In this document: in pieces, positions 16,965 through 24,803 of the stretch
Layout of the letters: every line of letters starts with the position of its first letter
How positions within the stretch are numbered: position 1 is the first letter of the stretch
The notes under the pieces: model-generated
The model's database searches: none
Told to the model about the DNA's origin: nothing
What the model saw: only the letters and a program-made list of their open reading frames with translations
From: Tenuifilum sp040752515
GTDB lineage: Bacteria > Bacteroidota > Bacteroidia > Bacteroidales > Tenuifilaceae
Assembly (NCBI GenBank): GCA_040752515.1
Contig: JBFMGQ010000004.1
Span: 86,518 to 150,517, forward strand
Direction: 5' to 3'
DNA: 64,000 nucleotides
Translations under genes and position numbers: made by a program

Positions 16965-17714
16965 TTATTTCTTTCTTTTAAGGATAGGCAATTGTGAAAG
17001 TTCAAGTTCCGATTTTTTGGGAATCTTGATGGTTTCGTACTCAAAGGTTTCGGTATCAACAACAATTGCCTGGAAACGCCCCAGCGAACAGGTGCCACAG
17101 TTTAAATAAATTTTTTTACTATTCAAGTAGTATATCTTATGTGATTCGAGCTTATGGGTGTGTCCAAGAATTACCATATCGTACTTTTTAAGCAGCTTAA
17201 GAGCATACATTAGATACTTAATGGTATTGTACTTCCGGGGAACACGATTAACATCGTCGAAGTAATCCACAGCTCTATAAAAAGTTCGTTCCACCCAACG
17301 AATGCGAATGAGTAATTTCAGAAACGCATACATGGTTATGCTGATAAATCGTCCCAAACGCGTACCATTTAAAAAATCGGCTTTATGCCCATGCTCAATA
17401 TGAATGGTTTTCCCCGAAGAGTTTGTGATATGGAAATGGTTATGGGTGTGTGGGGCTGAAATGTCGTGATTCCCGCGTATCTGAATAAATCCTCTACGGT
17501 TAAAGTAATCAATTATCTTAACATTAGCATTGGCAATCTCTTTAAACGAGTACTTGTAAAGGTCAAACACATCGCCATTTAAAACAACTTGCTCAACACC
17601 GTAATGATCAATTACTGCATCCAGTGTAGCCATGAACTTTTTGGCTTTCCAACCAAACGTTCCTAGTTTACCGCCCGTATCGATATGTAAATCGGATATA
17701 ACAAGTAAGATCAC
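16965..17714 (-). CDS. Metallophosphoesterase (LpxH-like)
   Basis: 249 residues of the calcineurin-like fold with all metal motifs: DLHID (8-12), NGDVFDLY, GNHDIS, an HGHKAD histidine segment and GHTHKLE. The GD-FDL element resembles UDP-2,3-diacylglucosamine diphosphatase, and the neighbouring positions fit an LpxH-like subgroup. The true LpxH of this organism may be elsewhere, so the substrate is open. The C-terminal KKSELELSQL tail is charged. It starts 36 bases after the small membrane protein gene at 17751 and is probably cotranscribed with it. Confidence 0.78.
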   Translation of the reverse strand: MILLVISDLHIDTGGKLGTFGWKAKKFMATLDAVIDHYGVEQVVLNGDVFDLYKYSFKEIANANVKIIDYFNRRGFIQIRGNHDISAPHTHNHFHITNSSGKTIHIEHGHKADFLNGTRLGRFISITMYAFLKLLIRIRWVERTFYRAVDYFDDVNRVPRKYNTIKYLMYALKLLKKYDMVILGHTHKLESHKIYYLNSKKIYLNCGTCSLGRFQAIVVDTETFEYETIKIPKKSELELSQLPILKRKK

Positions 17715-17750
17715 CGATAAAAAATTTTTAAGCTAATTTAAGAATTAAAA

Positions 17751-18278
17751 TTATTGCTTTAGTAACTCTTTAAGTCTTTTCATTTCTTCATTCATAAGTT
17801 TATCGGATGAATTCGAGTACCCCGAAAATGGGATTAGAATAACCTTAACTCTACCGGTTTTTGATTCAAAGTATGCTATACCACCAACTTCCCAACTCAT
17901 AAAATTTAAGGCCTTAAAGAATTTAATTGCCGATTTCTCTTCGGAATAATTAACGTGTGGGTAAGTACCTAATAAAACATCCTTAAAACTATTAAAATCA
18001 GTAAATCGTGTATCAAACTCTTCCGACAGTTTATGCCCATAGGTAGGCTCATCGAACGAATCGGAAACAAGGTAACCTAAAGTGCTTTTTAAACTATACC
18101 ACAAAAAACCAAAATATAAAGAAATAAAAAATATAGCTGCTACTACTGATTCAACCAGAAAATTGAAGAATTGTTCACTAAATTCATTGCTGCCTTTTAA
18201 AATGAATTTTATCAAAAGCATGCTTAATACATATACCACAAAGGCTATTAGCACCATTTTAGAAAGATATCGCTTCAT
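17751..18278 (-). CDS. Small two-helix membrane protein of unknown function
   Basis: 175 residues. Two membrane helices (about 6-28 and 38-62) are followed by a soluble domain of about 110 residues ending in basic helices (EEMKRLKELLKQ). The stretch NFMSWEVGGIAYFESKTGRVKVILIPF is predicted beta and contains no catalytic motif I recognise. Leads a short unit with the phosphoesterase gene; a -7 box lies 23 bases upstream. Confidence 0.65.
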   Translation of the reverse strand: MKRYLSKMVLIAFVVYVLSMLLIKFILKGSNEFSEQFFNFLVESVVAAIFFISLYFGFLWYSLKSTLGYLVSDSFDEPTYGHKLSEEFDTRFTDFNSFKDVLLGTYPHVNYSEEKSAIKFFKALNFMSWEVGGIAYFESKTGRVKVILIPFSGYSNSSDKLMNEEMKRLKELLKQ

Positions 18279-18300
18279 AATTTTTTAATTAAGTATCTAA

Positions 18301-18308
18301 CAAATATA
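18301..18308 (-). promoter_or_regulatory. -7 box for the small membrane protein gene
   Basis: The minus strand reads TATATTTG, 23 bases before the start codon at 18278. Confidence 0.5.
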
Positions 18309-18372
18309 GGATTATTTTATGGACAAAAAATTACTATTCAAATCACCAGCGCTAATTGCCTTACAAAATATT

Positions 18373-18380
18373 TACCTTTG
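18373..18380 (+). promoter_or_regulatory. -7 box for the UpxY-like gene
   Basis: TACCTTTG matches TAnnTTTG, 19 bases before the ATG at 18399. It argues against an upstream TTG at 18378, which would lie inside the promoter. Confidence 0.5.
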
Positions 18381-18398
18381 CATGTTAATTTTAAAGCG

Positions 18399-18911
18399 AT
18401 GAGGGAAGGTATGGATTTAGCCCGCTGGTACGCTGTATACACCAAGCCACGAAACGAGAAAAAGGTTTACTCCCGTTTGGTGGAAAAGGGCATTGAAACT
18501 TTCTTGCCTTTACAGAAAAAGCTAAAACAGTGGAGCGATCGTAAAAAAATGGTTGATGAGCCCCTTTTCCGTTCGTATATTTTTGTTCGCATTGGCCAAA
18601 AACAATACTACGATGTGCTCAACACAATGGGCGTAGTTAGGTATGTTACTTTCGAAGGTAAAGCTGTACCTATACCCGACAAACAGATAGACCAGATTAA
18701 GCAGTTGCTTGTTCAGGATATTGAACTTGAGGCAGTGGAAGGTACCATAGAACCTGGCGCCAGGGTTGAGGTAAGGTTTGGTTCCTTACAGGGCATTGAG
18801 GGCGAAATGGTTGAGCATGCAGGTAAAAAGAAGGTTGTAATTCGTATCGACCATATTAGCCACTCACTGCTTGTAACACTACCCAAAGAGTACGTGGTTG
18901 TGAAAAAGTAA
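18399..18911 (+). CDS. UpxY-family (NusG paralogue) transcription antiterminator
   Basis: 170 residues from ATG 18399; ATG 18411 is equally possible. The NusG N-terminal domain is clear (ARWYAVYTKPRNEKKVYSRL, PLFRSYIFVRI, VVRYVTFEGK), followed by a KOW domain (PGARVEVRFGSLQGIEGEMV). In Bacteroides, UpxY proteins bind RNA polymerase and allow transcription through long capsule or exopolysaccharide operons that they lead. Here the gene is alone: a convergent pepE follows and no polysaccharide operon is downstream. It may act on another locus, or be a remnant of one; the frame is intact. Confidence 0.85.
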   Translation: MREGMDLARWYAVYTKPRNEKKVYSRLVEKGIETFLPLQKKLKQWSDRKKMVDEPLFRSYIFVRIGQKQYYDVLNTMGVVRYVTFEGKAVPIPDKQIDQIKQLLVQDIELEAVEGTIEPGARVEVRFGSLQGIEGEMVEHAGKKKVVIRIDHISHSLLVTLPKEYVVVKK

Positions 18912-19022
18912 GCCCAGGTAATATTCGGGCTATAATTTTACCCGAGTAAATTGATTTAGTGGGTTATTCTGTTACACATCTAAATATTACTGGAGTGACA
19001 TGAATAGCCATAATATTTCAAT

Positions 19023-19049
19023 AAAAAAACAGGGCATAAGCCCTGTTTT
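19023..19049 (-). terminator. Bidirectional terminator between upxY-like gene and pepE
   Basis: A perfect 10-bp stem AAAACAGGGC (19026-19035) and GCCCTGTTTT (19040-19049) with an ATAA loop. Seven T follow on the minus strand, so it mainly ends pepE, 9 bases after its stop. It can also stop plus-strand transcription from the upxY-like gene. Confidence 0.85.
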
Positions 19050-19057
19050 ATTTAATA

Positions 19058-19765
19058 CTATTCAAACAGAAAATCTAAATCGTCGCCAGGGTAAACCTCC
19101 CGCGGTGGATGTCCTTTCTTGAAAATTCTTGCAGGTTTTGGCCCAATAAGATGAAACTGCACATCCTCGAGTTTTATCATGGTACCTTCACGGAGTCCCA
19201 CCACGTAAACATGCGGATCCATTTCAATGAATTCCATGATTCGTTGCTCACGTGTTTCGCCAGCATGACCCTCAGGGTTAGCATCCAGGTAGTGAGGGTT
19301 TATTTGGAAACGAACTAAGCTGAAAGCACTGAAGCTATCTGGTTCGGTAATGGGCATGTCGTTAGTGGTACAAATAGTCGGACAGGCAACATTAGCCCCT
19401 GCACTCCAGCCAATATAAGGCGTTCCGCTAAGAACTTTATTCCTTACTGCCTCAATTATATCGGTTTGCTGAATGGTTTTTAAAAGCTTAAAGGTATTAC
19501 CCCCTCCAACTACTATGGCTTCGGCCTCCTGTACGGCTAACTTAGCATTACGGTGATGGTGTATTGAGTCAACCTCAACGCCAAACTCACTGAAACGCTC
19601 CTGAACCTTTTGCTCATACTCATCGTAACTAAAAGTAACGGCTGCCCATGGTATGAATAGAACCTTTTTGATATCTCGCAAAAATTTTTCAATCTCCTTT
19701 TTGGGATGTTCAAGGTAAGCCTCGCCCGCGTTGGTTGAGTTGCTTATTAGTAAAAGTCGAACCAT
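19058..19765 (-). CDS. pepE: Peptidase E (alpha-aspartyl dipeptidase, S51)
   Basis: 235 residues. It hydrolyses dipeptides with N-terminal aspartate in the cytoplasm. The nucleophile elbow GWSAGAN places the serine at 121. TTNDMPI (D136) and FQINPHYLD (H158) provide the other members of the triad, as in Salmonella PepE. No signal peptide. Single-gene unit with a strong terminator after it. Confidence 0.92.
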   Translation of the reverse strand: MVRLLLISNSTNAGEAYLEHPKKEIEKFLRDIKKVLFIPWAAVTFSYDEYEQKVQERFSEFGVEVDSIHHHRNAKLAVQEAEAIVVGGGNTFKLLKTIQQTDIIEAVRNKVLSGTPYIGWSAGANVACPTICTTNDMPITEPDSFSAFSLVRFQINPHYLDANPEGHAGETREQRIMEFIEMDPHVYVVGLREGTMIKLEDVQFHLIGPKPARIFKKGHPPREVYPGDDLDFLFE

Positions 19766-19813
19766 GTTTTAAATCGTTTTGTTTTGGGTAAAAATACAAA
19801 AAAACTTATACCA

Positions 19814-21742
19814 TCAAACCCTAAAGGCTAATATAAATGAATCTTCATGCAGTTCAAGGGTATTTAAAAAATTCAAGGCAACATCTTTTTGCTCCGTAAA
19901 CTCCATCAAATCGATGCTTTTTACCATTTTTCGTAACTCGTTTAACGAGGCATTTCCGTTTGCATTGCCAAACATATACACTATATCATCGGGCCGAAGA
20001 TTCGTCCATTGCATGGTATTGCTCACTATAAACGAACCGAATTGTCGGTATGCCATGTTTTCAGGGCAAAGGCTAAGAAGCTTGTTTTTATGCAAAATGA
20101 ATGAATAGAGCACAATGGCGTTTTTCCCTAACGATTGAATAACTGGATCAGTGGTTAGGTACTCATTAATAGCCATCTGCAACCCTTCGTTTAATTCCCC
20201 ATGATTCTTATAATACTCAATGGCAATATTGTAAATGTTGAAGTTAAAAAAGTCGCAGCATGCATTTGGCTGAGCAGCTGCAACCATATAGCAGAATGTG
20301 TAATTTTTATAGGTGAAATGGAAAAAGTTTGAATTTTGCTCACCGTTAAGGCTTGCTTCCCACCATGCCGAAAAATATCCTTCAAGCTTATAGTCGTTTT
20401 TTACCATTTCAAGATTACATAAGCTCTTTGATATGTTTTGAAAGATATGATTTCTTAGTTGCTCAAGTTTTTCCAGTGTATTCTTCCTCTTTCGGTTTTC
20501 TATAATCACTAGAAATAGCACAAGAATAAGAGTAGCAATAAAACTTATCGACAATATGAAGATTATGCGTTGGATTTTAAGCTTAGCATTGATATTGTTT
20601 AACTCCTGCTCCTTTTTATCTTTCTCATACTGAGCCTGCAGCTCTTCAATTTTTTGAATCGATTCTGAATTGAGAATAGAGTCCTTAATTGCAATATGTT
20701 CTAGTAGATGTCCATAAGCTTTTTGGTAATTGTTCATCTTCACATAGCAATCCGATAGCAATTTGTTACATTCGCTTTCAACATCCTTTAATCCAATTTC
20801 CTTAGCCTTTTTTCGCGATGCTTCAAACATTTCGATAGCTCGTTCAACATTGCCTTGAGCAAGCAGAACCTGTCCTAAATTTTTTTGAGTATAGCATACT
20901 CGCGATACACTTTTAAGCGATTCAAATATTTCCAGAGCATTTTGATGGTAAAGCAAAGCGTTGTCCAGGAGGTTTTGCTTATAGTAAAGCGAACCAATAT
21001 TATCCTGGATTATGGCTACACCAATTAATATCCCTAACGAATCGTAAATGTGTAATGCTTTTAGGTAGTATTCAAGGGCATCATCGTACCTACCCAACTC
21101 CATGTATGCGCTGGCAATATTATTCGATGCACCAGCCACTGAACGCTTATTCCCTTGCGCTTCATTGATATCAAGGTATTCCTTAAAGAATTCAATGGCT
21201 TTGGGATAGTTTTCACGGTAATAGTGTATTTGACCAATGCTGTTTGAGGCAATGCCAATTCCTTCAATATCATTAATTTTTCTGTATAGCTCTAAAGCAT
21301 TTAGGTAGTATTCAATAGCCTTATCGTATTTACCCCAATTGCGGTAAATTAATCCTATATCGTTCTGAACTCCTGCATAAAGCTTTGTGCTATCTAAATG
21401 CTGATAGATTTCCCCCGCATTTTCAAGGTTCTCAAGTGAGAGTTTAAATTCTCCCATTTTCATGTAGGTAAAACCTATTTGGTGCAGGGCATTTGCCACT
21501 AAATGTCGATTACCTGAACTTTCAGCAAGTCCCAAAGCTTTCTGCCAGTACTCAAGACTTTTTACGTAATTACTGTCGGAATATGCTATTGCCAGCTCCG
21601 AAAGGGTTTGGTACCTCTCTAAATCGGTTTTATTCCTTTGCAGAGCTCTATTAAGGCTATCGATAGTGCTGGTTTGAGCCATGCTTAGGTCAAAGAGCAT
21701 GACTAATGCTAAACCTATAGCTATGGTTCTATACCTTTTCAC
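19814..21742 (-). CDS. Periplasmic TPR protein with a membrane helix and cytoplasmic tail domain
   Basis: 642 residues. An N-terminal signal segment (AIGLALVMLFDLSMAQ) is followed by about eight tetratricopeptide repeats (30-360; repeated patterns such as YDKAIEYYLNALELYRKIND), a coiled coil (KIEELQAQYEKDKKEQE), one membrane helix (about 391-413) and a 225-residue C-terminal region. In Bacteroidota this TPR-helix arrangement often ends in a LuxR-type DNA-binding or histidine-kinase domain; neither is present. The tail has no catalytic motif that I recognise. It may sense envelope signals through the TPR part and act through a partner. No operon partner (48 bases to pepE, 139 to the nuclease gene behind it). 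Confidence 0.75.
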   Translation of the reverse strand: MKRYRTIAIGLALVMLFDLSMAQTSTIDSLNRALQRNKTDLERYQTLSELAIAYSDSNYVKSLEYWQKALGLAESSGNRHLVANALHQIGFTYMKMGEFKLSLENLENAGEIYQHLDSTKLYAGVQNDIGLIYRNWGKYDKAIEYYLNALELYRKINDIEGIGIASNSIGQIHYYRENYPKAIEFFKEYLDINEAQGNKRSVAGASNNIASAYMELGRYDDALEYYLKALHIYDSLGILIGVAIIQDNIGSLYYKQNLLDNALLYHQNALEIFESLKSVSRVCYTQKNLGQVLLAQGNVERAIEMFEASRKKAKEIGLKDVESECNKLLSDCYVKMNNYQKAYGHLLEHIAIKDSILNSESIQKIEELQAQYEKDKKEQELNNINAKLKIQRIIFILSISFIATLILVLFLVIIENRKRKNTLEKLEQLRNHIFQNISKSLCNLEMVKNDYKLEGYFSAWWEASLNGEQNSNFFHFTYKNYTFCYMVAAAQPNACCDFFNFNIYNIAIEYYKNHGELNEGLQMAINEYLTTDPVIQSLGKNAIVLYSFILHKNKLLSLCPENMAYRQFGSFIVSNTMQWTNLRPDDIVYMFGNANGNASLNELRKMVKSIDLMEFTEQKDVALNFLNTLELHEDSFILAFRV

Positions 21743-21849
21743 TTAAATCAATTTATAGCAAGATACGGAAAAAATGATAAAAAGTAAATATAAAAAAGAG
21801 TAAAGAAGTTAGAGGAAATTAAGGGAATATCAAAAAATGATATTTACGA

Positions 21850-21874
21850 TTTTTGAAAGGGCTGCTTTCAAAAA
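21850..21874 (-). other. Hairpin after the endonuclease I gene
   Basis: TTTTTGAAAG (21850-21859) pairs with CTTTCAAAAA (21865-21874) around GGCTG, 8 bases after the gene's stop. The stem is perfect but A/T-rich at its base, and the downstream T tract is weak. A terminator role is plausible rather than certain. Confidence 0.45.
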
Positions 21875-21881
21875 CATCACC

Positions 21882-24125
21882 CTAACGCTTTATCATCTTT
21901 TTAATCACTTTTCCACTATCACTTTTGATGGTTAAGATGTATATGCCGTTTTGGAATTCAGAGCAATCGATCCGTAGGTTTCCGATAGCATTGTTTTTGG
22001 TGTAAACCACCTGACCTATTAGATTTCCTATGGTTACTGTGTAGCTTTCGTCAACAGGATTCTCAATCTGAATAAATGCATTAAACGGATTGGGGAACGC
22101 CGAAATTTGTTTAGCCATTTCGGTTGGGATTACAGTAGCAGGGCTAACGGTGTAGGAGTTAATATTACTAAGGGTTTGTTGCCCTTCGGCATCGTATGCT
22201 TTAACCCGATAGTAAACATTTGTTTGCGAGGGATTTGCTGGAATAATTGAGCTAAAAACACCACTTGCATTAGCCATTTGCAATTGATTATTAATATTGT
22301 TTTCAGCTATACCCCACAAAAGAAAAACATTTCCTAAACGACCTTCAGGGTCGCTTATGCTTGCATTTATTGTAACTGCATCAACCGATGTGGGATTTAA
22401 AGGGGTTTGAGTTACATTTGAAATGGTTGGTAATTGGTTCTGCTCTATCGGAAAAGAGCCATTGTAATAGGAAGTATCCTGCAAGTTATCAATTGCTGAT
22501 ATTTGGAAGTAGATAGTAGTTGGGTTTACTTGCGCGACAATCGGGGCACTATACACACTACCATCTGATTGCATTTCGTAAGATGGGCTAAAGTTATCAG
22601 TTGAATATCCCCAGCATAAAAGCGCCTTAGCTACCGAACCATCACTATCGGTTATGGTTGAGGATACTGTAATGGTTTGGCGCGTTACGGGTGAACTTGG
22701 CAATACGGTAACATTTGTTATTAGTGGCTTTGAATTTGTAGCAGAGCTAACATTGATTATAAAGTTTTGTGTGGCTTGCGTGCTTCCATCGCTTGCTACC
22801 AAATTTACCTGACCGCTTCCAATACTGGAATGTCCGGGTGTACCACTGAGTGTTGCCGTTCCATTACCTGTTGGAGTTAAAGTTAACCATGATGGCTTTT
22901 CTGTAGCCGATATAGCCAGCGTCGACCCATTCCCTCCAGTTGCAGATACATTGTAAACGTAAAGTTGATTTTCTACAGCCGAGGTTATGGGTGATGATGT
23001 AAACTGAATTGGTGCGACTGCAGGACTTACCGTTATGGTGAATGCTTGCATTGCCTCACTAACTCCATCGCTGGCTTTTAGAGTTACCTGGATATTGCCA
23101 ACATTTGCCTGCTCAGGTGTACCACTAAGTGTTGCAGTTCCATTTCCCGTTGTCGTTAGAGTTAACCATGTAGGCTTTTCTGTAGCCGATATGGTTAATG
23201 CCGTTCCATTACCCCCAGTTGCGGTTACATTGTAAGTGTAGGTTATTCCAACTGTTGCTGAGGTAACAGAGGTACTCGTAAAAGTTATCGGGGTTGAATT
23301 ACCCCATATCAGCTGAGCGTATTCAGGATGGTCGATAAACGGATTACGGTTGTGCTGGTAACTGGTATAAACCACATTGTTCCTATCAATCTCCTTTTGG
23401 CTTACCGGATCCTGCTGGTGCCACTTGAGCAGCAAGCTTACATACCATTGCTTATAGGCAGGGTAAGTGGTTCCATCAAGTATTGCCTTGGCTTCGGTGT
23501 CGTAACTTGCCCATGAGGCAATGAGGTTTTCGTATCGGGTTGCCATGTAAAAGTAGGTTCGGGCAAAATCGCCCTTATACTCATCTATCGGCTCAAATAC
23601 CGTTAAGCTTGATCCCGATGCGGTTGATGTACCAAGCTTACTTCCGTTCTGCGATGTCCACGTAACCGATGAAACCTCTCCGTAAATGTAATTGCTCCTT
23701 CTGCTATTAACATAGCCATCTGTTGGGTACAAATGGAATAGGTCGGAATACATTGGACTGGCATCGTTGAACCAGCTTTTTGGAAATGAATGCTCGCGGT
23801 TGTAACAATCGCCTTCGGAGTTATAGTTTCCGCATTGGTTTGTAACAAAAGTATACTCATAGGGTGGTGTTTGTCCGGGTTTATCGGAGTACATGTCCCA
23901 AACCTTTCCGTTACTCTTTTTGTCGGTGTACTGAAAGGCTGTCCATAAACCATCGTACGATATAACCGTATGGTTTTTAATGATATTGTACAAAGCCGTT
24001 TTAAGTTCCGCACCCGATTTACCATTGGCATTGTTATAGTAACCATTGGGAATTTGTGCAAAAAGCTGAATCGATAGGGTTATAAGCAGTAACCCAAGAG
24101 TAATCGCCCTCCTAAAACCTCTCAT
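21882..24125 (-). CDS. T9SS-secreted endonuclease I with Ig-like domains
   Basis: 747 residues. Signal peptide (ITLGLLLITLSIQLFAQ), then an endonuclease I domain (about 25-270) with the beta-beta-alpha-metal motif REHSFPKSWF and downstream GRV-like elements. Two cadherin-like/He_PIG Ig repeats follow (about 275-365 and 366-460); they share long identical runs such as ATGGNG and TGNGTATLSGTP and are visible as a DNA repeat around 22840-23240. Two further Ig-like domains (about 465-660) precede a C-terminal T9SS type A sorting domain (about 670-747: FPNPFNAFIQIENP, NGIYILTIKS, KMIKR). It would be exported by Sec, moved across the outer membrane by the T9SS and anchored or released, degrading extracellular DNA or RNA. 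It starts 11 bases after the formyl-THF cyclo-ligase gene. Confidence 0.88.
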   Translation of the reverse strand: MRGFRRAITLGLLLITLSIQLFAQIPNGYYNNANGKSGAELKTALYNIIKNHTVISYDGLWTAFQYTDKKSNGKVWDMYSDKPGQTPPYEYTFVTNQCGNYNSEGDCYNREHSFPKSWFNDASPMYSDLFHLYPTDGYVNSRRSNYIYGEVSSVTWTSQNGSKLGTSTASGSSLTVFEPIDEYKGDFARTYFYMATRYENLIASWASYDTEAKAILDGTTYPAYKQWYVSLLLKWHQQDPVSQKEIDRNNVVYTSYQHNRNPFIDHPEYAQLIWGNSTPITFTSTSVTSATVGITYTYNVTATGGNGTALTISATEKPTWLTLTTTGNGTATLSGTPEQANVGNIQVTLKASDGVSEAMQAFTITVSPAVAPIQFTSSPITSAVENQLYVYNVSATGGNGSTLAISATEKPSWLTLTPTGNGTATLSGTPGHSSIGSGQVNLVASDGSTQATQNFIINVSSATNSKPLITNVTVLPSSPVTRQTITVSSTITDSDGSVAKALLCWGYSTDNFSPSYEMQSDGSVYSAPIVAQVNPTTIYFQISAIDNLQDTSYYNGSFPIEQNQLPTISNVTQTPLNPTSVDAVTINASISDPEGRLGNVFLLWGIAENNINNQLQMANASGVFSSIIPANPSQTNVYYRVKAYDAEGQQTLSNINSYTVSPATVIPTEMAKQISAFPNPFNAFIQIENPVDESYTVTIGNLIGQVVYTKNNAIGNLRIDCSEFQNGIYILTIKSDSGKVIKKMIKR

Positions 24126-24136
24126 CTTGAACTATT

Positions 24137-24682
24137 TTAATTGGAAATAACTAAATCAACAGGCACATCGTGCTCCGACACAGGAACTGAGTCAATCAAT
24201 TGGAACTCGTATGCAATACCTACTTTTACGGCATTTCTGAGCAGGGGCATTGTTCTATCGTAGTAGCCCTTACCTCTTCCAAGCCTATTTCCCTTAGGGT
24301 CAAAGGCTACACCAGGGATTATGGCAAAGTCTATTTCTTCGGGTTTTATTAGTTGCCCGGTTTGGGGCTCCATTATTCCAAAACTGCTGCTTTGCTCCAT
24401 TTGTTCAACGCCGGTAAACAACCTTAATTCCAACTCATCACCAACAACAACAGGAAGTACCATTCGTTTATCTGAAGCCCATTTAATAACAAATTCATGT
24501 GTGTCAATCTCATCGGACAACGACCAAAACGCAAGCACTGTTTTAGCCTGCCTAAATAAAGCCATACTCTCAATTTCAGAAAAAACGTAATCTGCCTTCT
24601 GCCTTGCCAATTCAGGGTTAAGGGTTAGTTTATGTGCCTTTATGGCTTTTCTGATTTTCCGTTTTAATTCGTTTGTATCCAT
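24137..24682 (-). CDS. 5-formyltetrahydrofolate cyclo-ligase
   Basis: 181 residues, the usual length. It converts 5-formyl-THF to 5,10-methenyl-THF with ATP and so recovers folate. Family motifs: LNPELARQKADYVFSEI at the N-terminus, FAIIPGVAFDPKGNRLGRGKGYYDR, and the C-terminal VPVSEHDVPVDLVISN. ATG start at 24682. The secreted nuclease gene follows after 11 bases; cotranscription is likely but has no obvious functional reason. Confidence 0.92.
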   Translation of the reverse strand: MDTNELKRKIRKAIKAHKLTLNPELARQKADYVFSEIESMALFRQAKTVLAFWSLSDEIDTHEFVIKWASDKRMVLPVVVGDELELRLFTGVEQMEQSSSFGIMEPQTGQLIKPEEIDFAIIPGVAFDPKGNRLGRGKGYYDRTMPLLRNAVKVGIAYEFQLIDSVPVSEHDVPVDLVISN

Positions 24683-24803
24683 AAGGCTTGTTACGAAAAT
24701 TTAATTCAAAGGTTTAGACAAAGCCAACTCTATGAGTGGCATATTATTATTTTCACATTAAAATTTATTATCCCTCTTTCAGCCATCAACAAATAACCAT
24801 AAA

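Noticed and set aside
18378..18398. TTG at 18378 as start of the UpxY-like gene
   Set aside because: It lies within the TACCTTTG promoter box; ATG codons at 18399 and 18411 fit better.
22840..23240. Direct DNA repeats as a mobile element or CRISPR-like array
   Set aside because: They are in frame and encode two successive Ig-like domains of the same nuclease protein; no spacers or terminal repeats.
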